NCBI RefSeq assembly: GCF_025397915.1
Contig: NZ_JALIDZ010000013.1
Span: 62,001-126,000, forward strand
From: Microbaculum marinisediminis
Lineage (GTDB): Bacteria; Pseudomonadota; Alphaproteobacteria; Rhizobiales; Tepidamorphaceae
Direction of reading: 5' to 3'
Length of the DNA stretch: 64,000 nt
Positions within the stretch are counted from its first letter, which is position 1. Every line of letters starts with the position of its first letter. Under the pieces are notes generated by a model, which worked only from the letters and a program-made list of their open reading frames with translations, was not told the origin of the DNA and did not search any database. The position numbers and the translations under genes were made by a program. Positions 42,894-51,628 of this stretch are shown here, piece by piece.

Positions 42894-45233
42894 CTATGCG
42901 GACCTGACCCCAGTACCATACAACTTCGTAAGCGCCAATTTCGCCAGCCTCCGCACAGAGTTGGGCGTGCGCCGGTAGACCCGCATCATAGCAACCAGGA
43001 TCCTGCTGGCGCCGGGACTGCGCAGGAGCGCCTGGACTGCTGCATCCGGTCCGTCGGCAGCGGCCGCCGGCCCGACCGAGGCCGCGGCATCGGAGCTCTG
43101 AATCATGCTCACGAACGTTTCGACAAGACGATAGTCGATCCCATCCGGCGGCGACCAGTTCTGGCGGTCCGATTCCAGTTCTTGTTCGATGGCGTCGTAG
43201 TCAAAATGGAAGCTGAGGGAGTCGAAAAAGGCCTGATTGTAATTCCTGCTATCGGAAATGACGTCGAGCCGGTCATCAACCGACAACAAGTACTTCCCCC
43301 TGTTGTCTGAAGGGTAGAAGCTCGCCGCATGGATCAGGCTTCTGGAGGTTGCCTCCAGTCTGTCGGGATCGTGAATGCAGGTCTTCAGGATTCGTATCAG
43401 CTCAACAACATCCCACGGCGGGGTCTTATACGTATGCTTGGCGGCTGCGCGTTTGCTCGGAACCGCGATCGGATCTATCCCGATGTTTTCGCAGAACGCC
43501 GCGAAATAGTTGTCTTCTCGCCGCAGCTTCTCGTAGTCGAGCAGCGATAGGTTGCCTCCGGAAAAAACGCTCCATGGCTCAAGCATTTCACGGATGTTTA
43601 GAAGCCGGTTCCTGTTCTCGACCAGGAATTCGAAAATATTTCGGGATTCTGTCGAGACGACACTGGTGATGCGCTCGCGATAAATCGACTCGATATACTG
43701 GTCGGACCGTCGGATCGTGGCGATCACCCGTCGGTTCGGGAACGCGCGAAGAAATTCATCCGCGCGGTCAACGTATTCTCGGCGAACCTCGTCGGTCGTG
43801 AATGGGAAGCAAAGATTCTCGCAGCTAAGTACGATCTTCTTGCAGCCGGAATCGACGATTTCTTTTTCCAGCTCATCGAAAACAGTGCGGTCATTGTTTG
43901 TGATCGCGCGCGCGATGGCCTGGTGTCCGGGCGTCCCTTCGGGCTTCAGCGAAACGCCGCGATGATCGACAAATCCGGTTTTCGGGAACAGGACGCCGAT
44001 CCGTCGAAGGGCCTCGTCATTGCGAACAAACTGGCGCTGCAGGTGAGTCGTGCCGGTCTTGTGCAGGCCGACATGCACGATCAACTCGCGATCCGGATAG
44101 CTCTGTGCGGTCTTCACCGGCGTGGGGCCGGCAGGCTCCGGCTTGGGCAACCGTGCCGCGTTGGCCTGCCTCGCCATCTCCTGCAGGCTTCGGACGTTGT
44201 CCCAGTCCTGGGAGACGATTCCGCGCCACACGGCGGTTGCCAGGTCGGGGGAGAAAAGTTCGCCCCGCTTGTTCGGCAATCCGAAATTTACAATCTCCCG
44301 GGCAATCGGATCCAGCAAGATCTGCGGATTGGGCTCGCTGCGAGCCAGCGCCTTGCTCAGGACGGGACGGATACGCAGCGCGAGGTCGTCTTCTTCTAGA
44401 GCGGCCTCCAGGACAGGCAGTTCCCACAGCAGCCTTGAAAGCGAATGTACGACTTCGCGCTCAAGATGAATGGGCGAGATCCGGCCTTCCCGCACGCAGG
44501 CCTCGGCCAGCCCCGTGCACTTGTCGATAAGGGCCGTCATCATTTCGATGTCACGCGGCGACTTGTCCGATGTCGTTATCGACCCGGAGCGGCGGCGCCA
44601 CACGCGCGTCGGCATATCGGTCAGTGCGAACTGCGCATCGGAAAACACGGTCTCCAGAACATACAGCCGATCTTCGAACTTCTGCTGTGCCTCGTCGAAC
44701 CGGATTTCCGAGCTTTCCAGGAAACCGCGCCGATAGATGGACTGCCAGGACGAGACGATGAACTGGAGCTCGGGCATCGCCGCCAGGTTCGTCTTCGGAT
44801 CTGTCACCTGGAAGAATTTTCTGTCGCGGCCGAGAATCTTGTGAGTCGCGAGCTTTGAGCCGCGTTGTTCATGAATCACGGTCACGCTGTGGCAGACGTC
44901 GGCGCCGCTCTTGTGCGCCCAGCTAACATGATGGGCCAATCCACCCGGCAGCAGGAAGTCGTCCGCATCAAGATAGGCGATGTACTCGCCGTTCGCGTTT
45001 GCGACACCGGTATTGCGCGCGGCAGACAGGCCCCGGTTCGCTTCGTGCGTGACGATCCGAACCGGATTGGGAAAGCGGCAACCGGACAGGAACGATTGGG
45101 AGCGTTCACAGGGGTTGTCGTTGACGATGATGATCTCGAAATCGCGCAGGTCTTCGGCAAGGACAGAATCGACCGCCTGTTTGATGTAGGCGTAGTCCTT
45201 GTAGAACGGGATGATGATACTGATAGAAGCCAT
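42894..45233 (-). CDS. Fusion of GT2 glycosyltransferase and sulfotransferase domains
   Basis: Protein of 779 residues with two enzymatic domains. Residues 1-220 are a GT-A family 2 glycosyltransferase: SIIIPFYKDYAYIKQAVDSVL, then VNDNPCERS and the metal-binding DADD (89-92). A helical linker covers about 230-380. Residues 383-620 hold a sulfotransferase-like domain with the loop VHVGLHKTGTTHLQRQF (P-loop 391-396), ENLCFPF and RVIATIRRSDQYIESIY. Both parts look intact, so one protein may add a sugar and sulfate it. The last 150 residues have no clear assignment. It is the first gene of a two-gene minus-strand unit with another sulfotransferase. Confidence 0.85.
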   Translation of the reverse strand: MASISIIIPFYKDYAYIKQAVDSVLAEDLRDFEIIIVNDNPCERSQSFLSGCRFPNPVRIVTHEANRGLSAARNTGVANANGEYIAYLDADDFLLPGGLAHHVSWAHKSGADVCHSVTVIHEQRGSKLATHKILGRDRKFFQVTDPKTNLAAMPELQFIVSSWQSIYRRGFLESSEIRFDEAQQKFEDRLYVLETVFSDAQFALTDMPTRVWRRRSGSITTSDKSPRDIEMMTALIDKCTGLAEACVREGRISPIHLEREVVHSLSRLLWELPVLEAALEEDDLALRIRPVLSKALARSEPNPQILLDPIAREIVNFGLPNKRGELFSPDLATAVWRGIVSQDWDNVRSLQEMARQANAARLPKPEPAGPTPVKTAQSYPDRELIVHVGLHKTGTTHLQRQFVRNDEALRRIGVLFPKTGFVDHRGVSLKPEGTPGHQAIARAITNNDRTVFDELEKEIVDSGCKKIVLSCENLCFPFTTDEVRREYVDRADEFLRAFPNRRVIATIRRSDQYIESIYRERITSVVSTESRNIFEFLVENRNRLLNIREMLEPWSVFSGGNLSLLDYEKLRREDNYFAAFCENIGIDPIAVPSKRAAAKHTYKTPPWDVVELIRILKTCIHDPDRLEATSRSLIHAASFYPSDNRGKYLLSVDDRLDVISDSRNYNQAFFDSLSFHFDYDAIEQELESDRQNWSPPDGIDYRLVETFVSMIQSSDAAASVGPAAAADGPDAAVQALLRSPGASRILVAMMRVYRRTPNSVRRLAKLALTKLYGTGVRSA

Positions 45234-46195
45234 GCGTTATTCGTCCGGGTATTGTTCGTGTGGTGTGCCGAGATTCAGGTTGTAAAAGCGCGGTGGTTTA
45301 TATTCATTTTCAATCCCGATCTAATTCTTAGCGCTGATCGTTTCGGCTGGATTTGTCGAGCTTGCGTTTTATTTAATTGTGCAATGCTTCTGGCTGAATG
45401 AACTGCGGTTCTGATCCCGATGCCCCTCTTATGGAAGGCGCTCCCGAGTCCGCGCTCTGAAATGGTCGGATAATGAAGTGGGGCTGGCGGTATGCTCTCG
45501 TCCTATCGCCCGGAAAACCCGTGGTGCGTCGCGTTTCGAACTGCCTGTTCTCTATCGAGATCCAGTCGTCACGATTTACGTCCCGCGAGCCGTCGACCAC
45601 CGTAGTCCGACCCCCGTCTCTTGTGGCCGCCGTGGAACGCCGAATTGGACGTTCCGCCACACTTACCATTCATGGGGCCTGCTTACGAATCCCCGCTTGA
45701 CGCAATGTCAGCTTCCACTGAAGGCCGGCGCTTGCCTGTTCAATCCTGTTATTTGCCCCGGATGGGGGACAGCGTAAAGCACTAATTTGAACGGGTTCAA
45801 TTGCCTCGCAATGCAGGAAAAACGTTCTGGGGTGAGGGAAGACCCAGCTCCGACGACGCTCTGTCGGATCTCGCGGCAGCGGCCGCCGGCGTTTGTGCGA
45901 CTTCTCGGCCCGGTCGGACGCACGCCACAACGCGCGAACGCGGGATCGCCTTCAACAAGCCAATCACCCATTGCCGCTGACCCGATCCAGCCGTTCGTGG
46001 ACCCAGCGGATCGGTTCGTCACGGCGCCCCTTTCTCAAGAAAGAAGCCCGCAATCGACGGCCTGCGGTCCCTCTCAAGCACCGCGCGCTTTCGCGCATTA
46101 AGTGCGCACGCCGGCTAACGCGTTCCAGAACTTGTGCGCGCCGTCGTGGTCTGCCACTTTGGCAAGCACCTTATCTGCGGTGGGGTGCAATCCAA
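45234..46195. other. 962-base gene-free stretch, the longest in the window
   Basis: Lies between divergent genes (GT2-sulfotransferase fusion and SPASM radical SAM). The left 150 bases are AT-rich and likely hold the fusion gene promoter. I saw no family, inverted-repeat pair or RNA gene in the rest; small frames lack ribosome sites. A decayed gene or an unrecognised RNA cannot be excluded. Confidence 0.45.
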
Positions 46196-47605
46196 ATGAA
46201 CATTCAATCGACAGCCGTTAGAACGGGCAAAGAATCCGGCGGCCTGGATAACGCCGAGTTCGAAGCGATCCGGGCGCTCTATCGGTTTGATCGATCTGTA
46301 CAGCTGGATCGCTACTACCGGGATGGCGAGGGCATTCCGCTGAAAAGTATTGGAATCTCGATCACCGAGAACTGCCAGCTGAAATGCAGGTGGTGCCATA
46401 TTGCAGAGATCGGATTCCTCAAGAACTATATGGACAAGGATGATTTTCGCGCGCTGCTTTCATCGTGCGGGCCGTTGGATGATATCCATCTGACCCCTCG
46501 CGGAGAGGCCTTCCTTCATCCCGACTTCATGGACATCCTGAAGATCTGCCGGCAAGTGCAGCCTCAGGCGAAAACCCGCGTCATAACGAACGGCATCTAT
46601 TCCCTGTCTGGCGGCCGGGCGGACCTGCCTGCCTATCTCGACTACGTCGCGTTCTCGGTCGACGGGGCCACCAAGGAGACCTACGAGCTGATCCGGAAGC
46701 CGGCGAAGTTCGAGAATTTCCTCGAATCGGTCCGGCGTTTCGTGGCGCACAAGGAGACGCACCAGACGGGCGCCGTCTACAAGTTCATCTTTACCGCAGG
46801 AAAGCTAAACCTGCCCGAACTGCCGCAGCTCGTGGAGCTTGCCGCGGAACTCAAGCATATCGAATCCATATTTGTTGCTCCCATGCGCATCAGATTGGGG
46901 GCGATGCAGCGCTTTGCTGACGAATTGCTGGATGCGATGGATGACAGTGAGCGCGTCGCGCATCTGGACCGCGCCAAGGCACGCGCCAGGGAACTGGGCA
47001 TTGGCCTCACCATCGCAAAGAACTGTTATCCGGACCGGTTCGCTCAAACGCGGGACGTCGTCGAGGAGGATGTCGACGAGGAGGACTCGCAGGTCGTGGA
47101 ATTCGACAACACACCGTTCCTCGAGTTTTGCAACCAGCCCTGGAACGGCGGGATGCGCGTGGGCAAGAGACTATTCCCATGCTGTTACATGCCTGCGGGG
47201 CTGCCGCCGGAGCTGAGCCAGGAGCTTGCCGAGCGGTATGGTTTCGGCGAAGAGATCTCCTCCTATGCCGATGCGCATTTGGCCGATTTCTACAACTCGG
47301 AAGCATTCTGGCGTTTCCGCCACGACATGATGACCGGTGAGGCAGCCAAGTTCTGCCGCAACTGTACGATCGGGAAGGGCGACTACAAGACCTACGCGCA
47401 GAGGGTTGCCCCGCGCCTGGATCCCGCAGCCTTGCAAACGAAGCTGGAAAACCAGAAAAGCGCCTTAGAAAGACAAGGCGCAACAATAAAGCGCCAGAAG
47501 CGCACTATCAAAAGGCTGCAGATTCGCGAAAACCGGAATGCGTTTGGGAAATACAGGAAGATTGCTGAAGAGGCGCTGAGGCGGCTTGGGCTATACTCGC
47601 GATAG
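46196..47605 (+). CDS. Radical SAM/SPASM domain protein
   Basis: Protein of 469 residues. The radical SAM motif is Cys60/Cys64/Cys67 in ITENCQLKCRWCH. A C-terminal SPASM-like cysteine set is seen in FLEFCNQPWNGGMRVGKRLFPCCYMP and KFCRNCTIGKGD. The last 60 residues form a basic coiled-coil-like helix (ALQTKLENQKSALERQG, then KRQKRTIKRLQIREN). Relatives occur in polysaccharide and peptide-modification loci. No small precursor peptide gene was seen nearby, so a carbohydrate or lipid substrate is plausible. The start at 46196 has only a weak ribosome site. Confidence 0.82.
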   Translation: MNIQSTAVRTGKESGGLDNAEFEAIRALYRFDRSVQLDRYYRDGEGIPLKSIGISITENCQLKCRWCHIAEIGFLKNYMDKDDFRALLSSCGPLDDIHLTPRGEAFLHPDFMDILKICRQVQPQAKTRVITNGIYSLSGGRADLPAYLDYVAFSVDGATKETYELIRKPAKFENFLESVRRFVAHKETHQTGAVYKFIFTAGKLNLPELPQLVELAAELKHIESIFVAPMRIRLGAMQRFADELLDAMDDSERVAHLDRAKARARELGIGLTIAKNCYPDRFAQTRDVVEEDVDEEDSQVVEFDNTPFLEFCNQPWNGGMRVGKRLFPCCYMPAGLPPELSQELAERYGFGEEISSYADAHLADFYNSEAFWRFRHDMMTGEAAKFCRNCTIGKGDYKTYAQRVAPRLDPAALQTKLENQKSALERQGATIKRQKRTIKRLQIRENRNAFGKYRKIAEEALRRLGLYSR

Positions 47606-47625
47606 CGTAGTGTTGGCTGGTTTCT

Positions 47626-48501
47626 CTATGTTTTTCCTATATGAGATACGTTGTCGGCAAATCTGATCTGGTAGGCCAGCGCGTTTTGCGCAATGTCTCT
47701 TTCCGCTTCCGTCAGGCGTGATTGGAACGAGCCTGCACTGTCTTCCGAGACGCGCCCCGATGTACTTATCGGTGTCGAGAAGGGGTTGTCTTTCGAATTG
47801 GATTGGCCGTTTAATTCTCTCGACAAAGTTGTTCCGACAAAATTTTCAAGATACTTTATCGACGCCTCCGTCGAATGAACCAGATCCTCATATCGCACGA
47901 AGGCTACCTGAGGATCGTTTATTAAAGAGCGATGTCTTGCGGCCATACGATTGAAATCGACTTTTACGGTTTCCAATACGTGATCTAGGGTGAACTCCAG
48001 GTTTTTCCTGAGAACAACGTCTTTTCGCGACGCGACGACGTCGCGCGGATCGCGGACGATAAAAACGAAATAGGCCTCCGGAAACAATGCTCTGTACTCG
48101 TTGAAATACAGGGCGATGTCCGGGTCCTTTAAGACGAGCCCGAATTTGTGTGGCTGATCCCGCAAGAGGTTGGATATTACGTTGTCGATATGCGTTCTGT
48201 ATATTTGAAGCTTCGTATCTTCGCTTCCGAAATACGCCTGAAAGCGGTCTGGTGTTGCACTATTGTGCCGGACCATCGTCTTTATAATGGTCGTTATTAT
48301 CGTGCATTCCGGAAATTGAATGTGGTTGTTGCCGCTGCAAAGAATCCTGTTCAGCAGCGTCGTCCCGCTGCGCGCAGGCCCAGTAACGAAAACCAGGCGT
48401 TCATATTTATTCTCGCGTCCCCCCGTCTTTTCCATATTGGATACCCAGCCAATGATCTTGTTGCCCAAAGGGCCAACCGCACTATTGAACCTGTTCACCA
48501 T
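47626..48501 (-). CDS. PAPS-dependent sulfotransferase family protein, AT-rich gene
   Basis: Protein of 291 residues of normal sulfotransferase size. The 5'-phosphosulfate loop is VTGPARSGTTLLNRIL (39-54) and the 3'-phosphate segment is FVFIVRDPRDVVASRKDVV. Both are close to consensus, making this the best-preserved sulfotransferase of the island. The gene is richer in A and T than the GC-rich operon that follows. It is convergent with the radical SAM gene, 20 bases apart. An internal Met23 could be an alternative start. Confidence 0.87.
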   Translation of the reverse strand: MVNRFNSAVGPLGNKIIGWVSNMEKTGGRENKYERLVFVTGPARSGTTLLNRILCSGNNHIQFPECTIITTIIKTMVRHNSATPDRFQAYFGSEDTKLQIYRTHIDNVISNLLRDQPHKFGLVLKDPDIALYFNEYRALFPEAYFVFIVRDPRDVVASRKDVVLRKNLEFTLDHVLETVKVDFNRMAARHRSLINDPQVAFVRYEDLVHSTEASIKYLENFVGTTLSRELNGQSNSKDNPFSTPISTSGRVSEDSAGSFQSRLTEAERDIAQNALAYQIRFADNVSHIGKT

Positions 48502-48697
48502 GTTCTTAGTGACGAAATTCAGCTAGCCCAAGCGAAATCCGCGGCGACGGTTGTCATGCGGCGCCCCGCTCTGAACGAGCTTTCCGCCAACGTCATCGCG
48601 CACCAATCACCGCTCTGGACGCAGCCAAAGACGGCTGATCGGAAAAATATATATCGGCTAACAATATTTCCAGCGGCGCCGTCGCATCAACCAACTT

Positions 48698-49735
48698 TTA
48701 GTTGCCGCGGGAAAGATACTCGTCGACCTTCTCGGCGAACCAGGGCGCTACAAGGCGCGCCCCGTCCTCATCCAAATGGTTCCTATCGGCGTAGCTAAAC
48801 TCGGTTCGAAACAGCGCCATCAATGCCTCCGGCCAAGCCGTCAGTTCGGCGCCGTATTTCTCCTGAAAGCGGGTCATATGCTTCTGCTGAAGCTGATCCT
48901 CGTCGATGCTGTTCAGGTTTACGAAAATCACCTTCGTCCCATGTTCTTCAGCCAAGGCAAGAATAGTCTTGGCAACCTTTAGGCTGAACTTATATTTCGG
49001 GTTGAACAAATTCTGATTGATCGGGTTGGTGTCCAGTTCGGCCAGCAGTTTATCGACGTTGCTGAACGGGCCTTTCTGCCTGTAACGGCCGAGGGTGGGG
49101 TCATAGGCAATATTGCCGTTCAATCCGTCGCATCCCAGCCAGAGGCTTCCCAATCCCGCTTCCAGAGATCCAAGGCGCGCTTCGAACAGCGAAAAGAGGT
49201 TCTCGACAACGCTATTCTCTTCGACGTTCAGCGCATAATCGATGAGTTCCGGGCTCTTCAAAACGCCGCTCAGCTTATCGAGCTGTTTCCATTGCGGCTG
49301 TCTCCGGGGGTTGCCCATTTCGACGACGATGAGCTTCACCCGCCGGTGTTCGAGCAGATCGGAAAGCATCTGCACCCACGCGAAATTAGAGCCGCCGGGC
49401 TTGGCCAGATCGACGATCGACAGAGGCTTGCCCGTGTGCTCCTCGAATACCCTGGCGATTTCGCCGGCATCCACGGCGCGCGCCATCCGCGACGTCCCGA
49501 AGAACGCGACATCGACGTCGCGGTCGTCACAGAAGACCGATGCCGCATAGTCCTTGTATTTCGAGCTATAGCGGAAGGCGCTCAGGTCCGGCATCAGAAC
49601 CATGGCAGCCAGCCCCGCGGCAATGAGTCCGAAGGCGAGGAACGGATAGAAGCGCCTCGATGCGCGCACGCTCTTCTCCGGCGGATTGGCCGGGTCCTTG
49701 TCCGGTGCGGGGGAGGGAGGCGCTTTCCGGGACAT
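48698..49735 (-). CDS. Membrane-anchored SGNH-fold protein
   Basis: Protein of 345 residues with a proline-rich cytoplasmic N-terminus, one membrane helix (about 30-48) and an outer domain. The SGNH hallmarks are FFGTSRM with Ser82 and Arg83 and the closing DRNHLDEDG with Asp317 and His320 spaced as in the DxxH block. This is the pattern of DltD and AlgJ/AlgX-like partners of MBOAT proteins, which complete transfer of an acyl group onto a polymer outside the membrane. It is the last gene of the operon containing MBOAT, ACP and KAS III genes and starts four bases after the KAS III stop. Confidence 0.72.
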   Translation of the reverse strand: MSRKAPPSPAPDKDPANPPEKSVRASRRFYPFLAFGLIAAGLAAMVLMPDLSAFRYSSKYKDYAASVFCDDRDVDVAFFGTSRMARAVDAGEIARVFEEHTGKPLSIVDLAKPGGSNFAWVQMLSDLLEHRRVKLIVVEMGNPRRQPQWKQLDKLSGVLKSPELIDYALNVEENSVVENLFSLFEARLGSLEAGLGSLWLGCDGLNGNIAYDPTLGRYRQKGPFSNVDKLLAELDTNPINQNLFNPKYKFSLKVAKTILALAEEHGTKVIFVNLNSIDEDQLQQKHMTRFQEKYGAELTAWPEALMALFRTEFSYADRNHLDEDGARLVAPWFAEKVDEYLSRGN

Positions 49736-49739
49736 GTGA

Positions 49740-50717
49740 TCAGAACCGGATCACCGTGGTTCCCCACGACAAGCCGACGCCGAAGCCGGACAGCAGGACC
49801 GTACGTCCCGCAAGTTCCCCGGCCTGCTGGAGCCTGTTCAACACGATCGGGATCGTGGAGGAGACCGTGTTACCGGTGTCGGAGATGAATATAGGCACCT
49901 TGGCGATATCCAGGCCCATGCGCCGGGCCAGCAGCGTCAGCATGTAGCGGCTCGCCTGGTGGAAAACGAAAAGGTCGACGTCGTCGCGGGTGAGCCCTTC
50001 CCGGGCAAGGCAGCGATCGACGGATTCCGGGACCCGCTCGAGCATGAAGTTGAGGATTTCGCGTCCGTTCATATGCAGGCTCGGCGTCGGTTCGCTATCC
50101 GCGGGAGACGGCGGTCCCTCGCTCGCAACCGCGCCGTCCAGCTTGGCCCCCTGGAAGCAGAGGTGTTCGGCCCCGCTGCCGTCGGTACCGAAGTCGAAGC
50201 TTCCCAGCCTGTCGATACCGTCACGCCTTATGAGGCTGCACGTGGCCCCGTCTCCGAACACGGTAACCGTCGCCTTGTCCCGGCGCCGCATGATCTTCGA
50301 ATACGGGTCGCAGGTGACGATGAGACCCGAGCGCATCCCGGTGGACAGGAGCGCCCTGGCGACGGACAGGGCGTGGACGTAGCCGGAACAGCCCAGCGAC
50401 ATGTCGAACGCCATGATGGTTGTCGGCAACCCGCAGGCGTTCTGGATCTGGGCGCTCATATGGGGCAGCCGCAGATCGGGCGTCTGCGTTACGGTGATGA
50501 GGAAATCGAGATCATCGCCAGCCGTCCCGCCGTCGGAGAGAACCTCACGAACCGCACGCGAGGCGAGATCGCATCCGGTCTCGTCGTCGCGTAGAAAACG
50601 GCGCGTTTCGATGCCGACCTTCTCGCGGATGAACTGGGGATCGGAATCCGTCCACCCGGCGACCTCGTCGGCGTCGACGATCCAATCTGGCAGAGCGACG
50701 GCAATCTTCTCGATCAT
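49740..50717 (-). CDS. Beta-ketoacyl-ACP synthase III (FabH-like)
   Basis: Thiolase-fold condensing enzyme of 325 residues. The catalytic triad is complete: Cys110 in DMSLGCSGYVHAL, His253 in VFHQASRYML and Asn283 in SDTGNTVSSTIP. FabH normally condenses an acyl-CoA with malonyl-ACP to start fatty acid synthesis; several relatives instead transfer acyl groups in specialised metabolism. Here it shares an operon with a dedicated ACP, an MBOAT and SGNH proteins, so it probably makes or loads a special acyl chain. Its ATG overlaps the stop of the preceding gene by four bases. Confidence 0.9.
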   Translation of the reverse strand: MIEKIAVALPDWIVDADEVAGWTDSDPQFIREKVGIETRRFLRDDETGCDLASRAVREVLSDGGTAGDDLDFLITVTQTPDLRLPHMSAQIQNACGLPTTIMAFDMSLGCSGYVHALSVARALLSTGMRSGLIVTCDPYSKIMRRRDKATVTVFGDGATCSLIRRDGIDRLGSFDFGTDGSGAEHLCFQGAKLDGAVASEGPPSPADSEPTPSLHMNGREILNFMLERVPESVDRCLAREGLTRDDVDLFVFHQASRYMLTLLARRMGLDIAKVPIFISDTGNTVSSTIPIVLNRLQQAGELAGRTVLLSGFGVGLSWGTTVIRF

Positions 50718-51484
50718 GGCTTGTGTTTCTTCTGGCTGGTTCGGTGTTGCGAAGCGCGAAGGGGAGCGCAGCCGGTCTCCGCGGCGAAAGTTGCAATATC
50801 GGAATAAAGGCCGAGATCCCGATTCATCAAGATTGCCTCGTCTCTCCGGGCGATCTGCCGGGGGGTGACGTCCTTGAGTTCGTGCTTGTCCGCAGAGACC
50901 AGAAAGAGCCGGCCCGGCGCCGCCCGAGCGGCTTCGGCCAACGTGGCAAGGCCATTGAGGTCTGCCGACGCGAAATAATACCCTTCCTTCGGCTTTCGCG
51001 CTCTGCCGGTATTGTCCCGCCGCGCCAAGTCCTCGACGAAGCCGAACAGCCTGCCGGTCGACTGCCAGGCCTCCACGGGGGAAAAGGGCTCACTCGCGGG
51101 CAGGTAGTCGAAGTTGAAGCCCCGGTTATCTCGGTTGGGGAACCAGGTGTAGTTGCCGATCTGGACAACGATCGGTCCGGACGTGTGAACGGTCGCGAAC
51201 GCGACCAGGTCGGCCAGATCCTTGAAAAAGGTCTGCGGCACCGTGACGAATATCGGGGGACGCCCGTCACATGCTTTCCCGAGCTGTTTCTGGAACCAGC
51301 TGTCGCCGAAGACCATCGGCTTCTCGGTGCCGTCGTTCCGAAACAAGGCAAGGCTCGCCCTGTAATCCTTGCCATGCGGCTCCAGGGCCGACTTCAGAGC
51401 GATCAGCGCCCCGGACTGGCGCAGAAGATGCGCCGTCGCGATGACCAGGCAGAGAGCCACCAGGAGCCGGAGGAAGGACCGCAT
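50714..51484 (-). CDS. Exported GDS-motif protein of unknown function
   Basis: Protein of 256 residues with an N-terminal signal anchor (residues 3-20). The PMVFGDSWFQKQL segment has a Gly-Asp-Ser at 60-62 that resembles block I of SGNH/GDSL hydrolases, followed by VVQIGNYTW. I do not see the closing DxxH block, so it may be a degenerate or divergent SGNH protein. It is sandwiched between the 46-residue membrane protein gene (three bases upstream) and the KAS III gene (four-base overlap). By analogy with alginate acetylation systems, which use two SGNH-like proteins with one MBOAT, it may pass or place the acyl group. Confidence 0.65.
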   Translation of the reverse strand: MRSFLRLLVALCLVIATAHLLRQSGALIALKSALEPHGKDYRASLALFRNDGTEKPMVFGDSWFQKQLGKACDGRPPIFVTVPQTFFKDLADLVAFATVHTSGPIVVQIGNYTWFPNRDNRGFNFDYLPASEPFSPVEAWQSTGRLFGFVEDLARRDNTGRARKPKEGYYFASADLNGLATLAEAARAAPGRLFLVSADKHELKDVTPRQIARRDEAILMNRDLGLYSDIATFAAETGCAPLRASQHRTSQKKHKP

Positions 51485-51487
51485 CGG

Positions 51488-51628
51488 TCAAAGATCCACG
51501 TAGAGGAATTCCACGTCCGACAGCGGCCATTGCGTCAGGATAACGAGGATGGCGATGGCGACGGGGAGAAGCAGGAGAACGGCTTTGGTCTCTGTCCAGA
51601 GCCAGCGTTTGGCCGTGCCCAAGGTCAT
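51488..51628 (-). CDS. Small single-span membrane protein, 46 residues
   Basis: A short gene with strong translation signals: GGGAG upstream, an ATG that overlaps the MBOAT stop by four bases (ATGA), and a stop three bases before the next start. The product has a basic and aromatic N-terminus (AKRWLWTETK), a hydrophobic helix (AVLLLLPVAIAILVIL) and an acidic end (DVEFLYVDL). I know no family for it. Position and size suggest a subunit or stabiliser of the MBOAT, comparable with the small DltX protein of the dlt system. Confidence 0.7.
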   Translation of the reverse strand: MTLGTAKRWLWTETKAVLLLLPVAIAILVILTQWPLSDVEFLYVDL

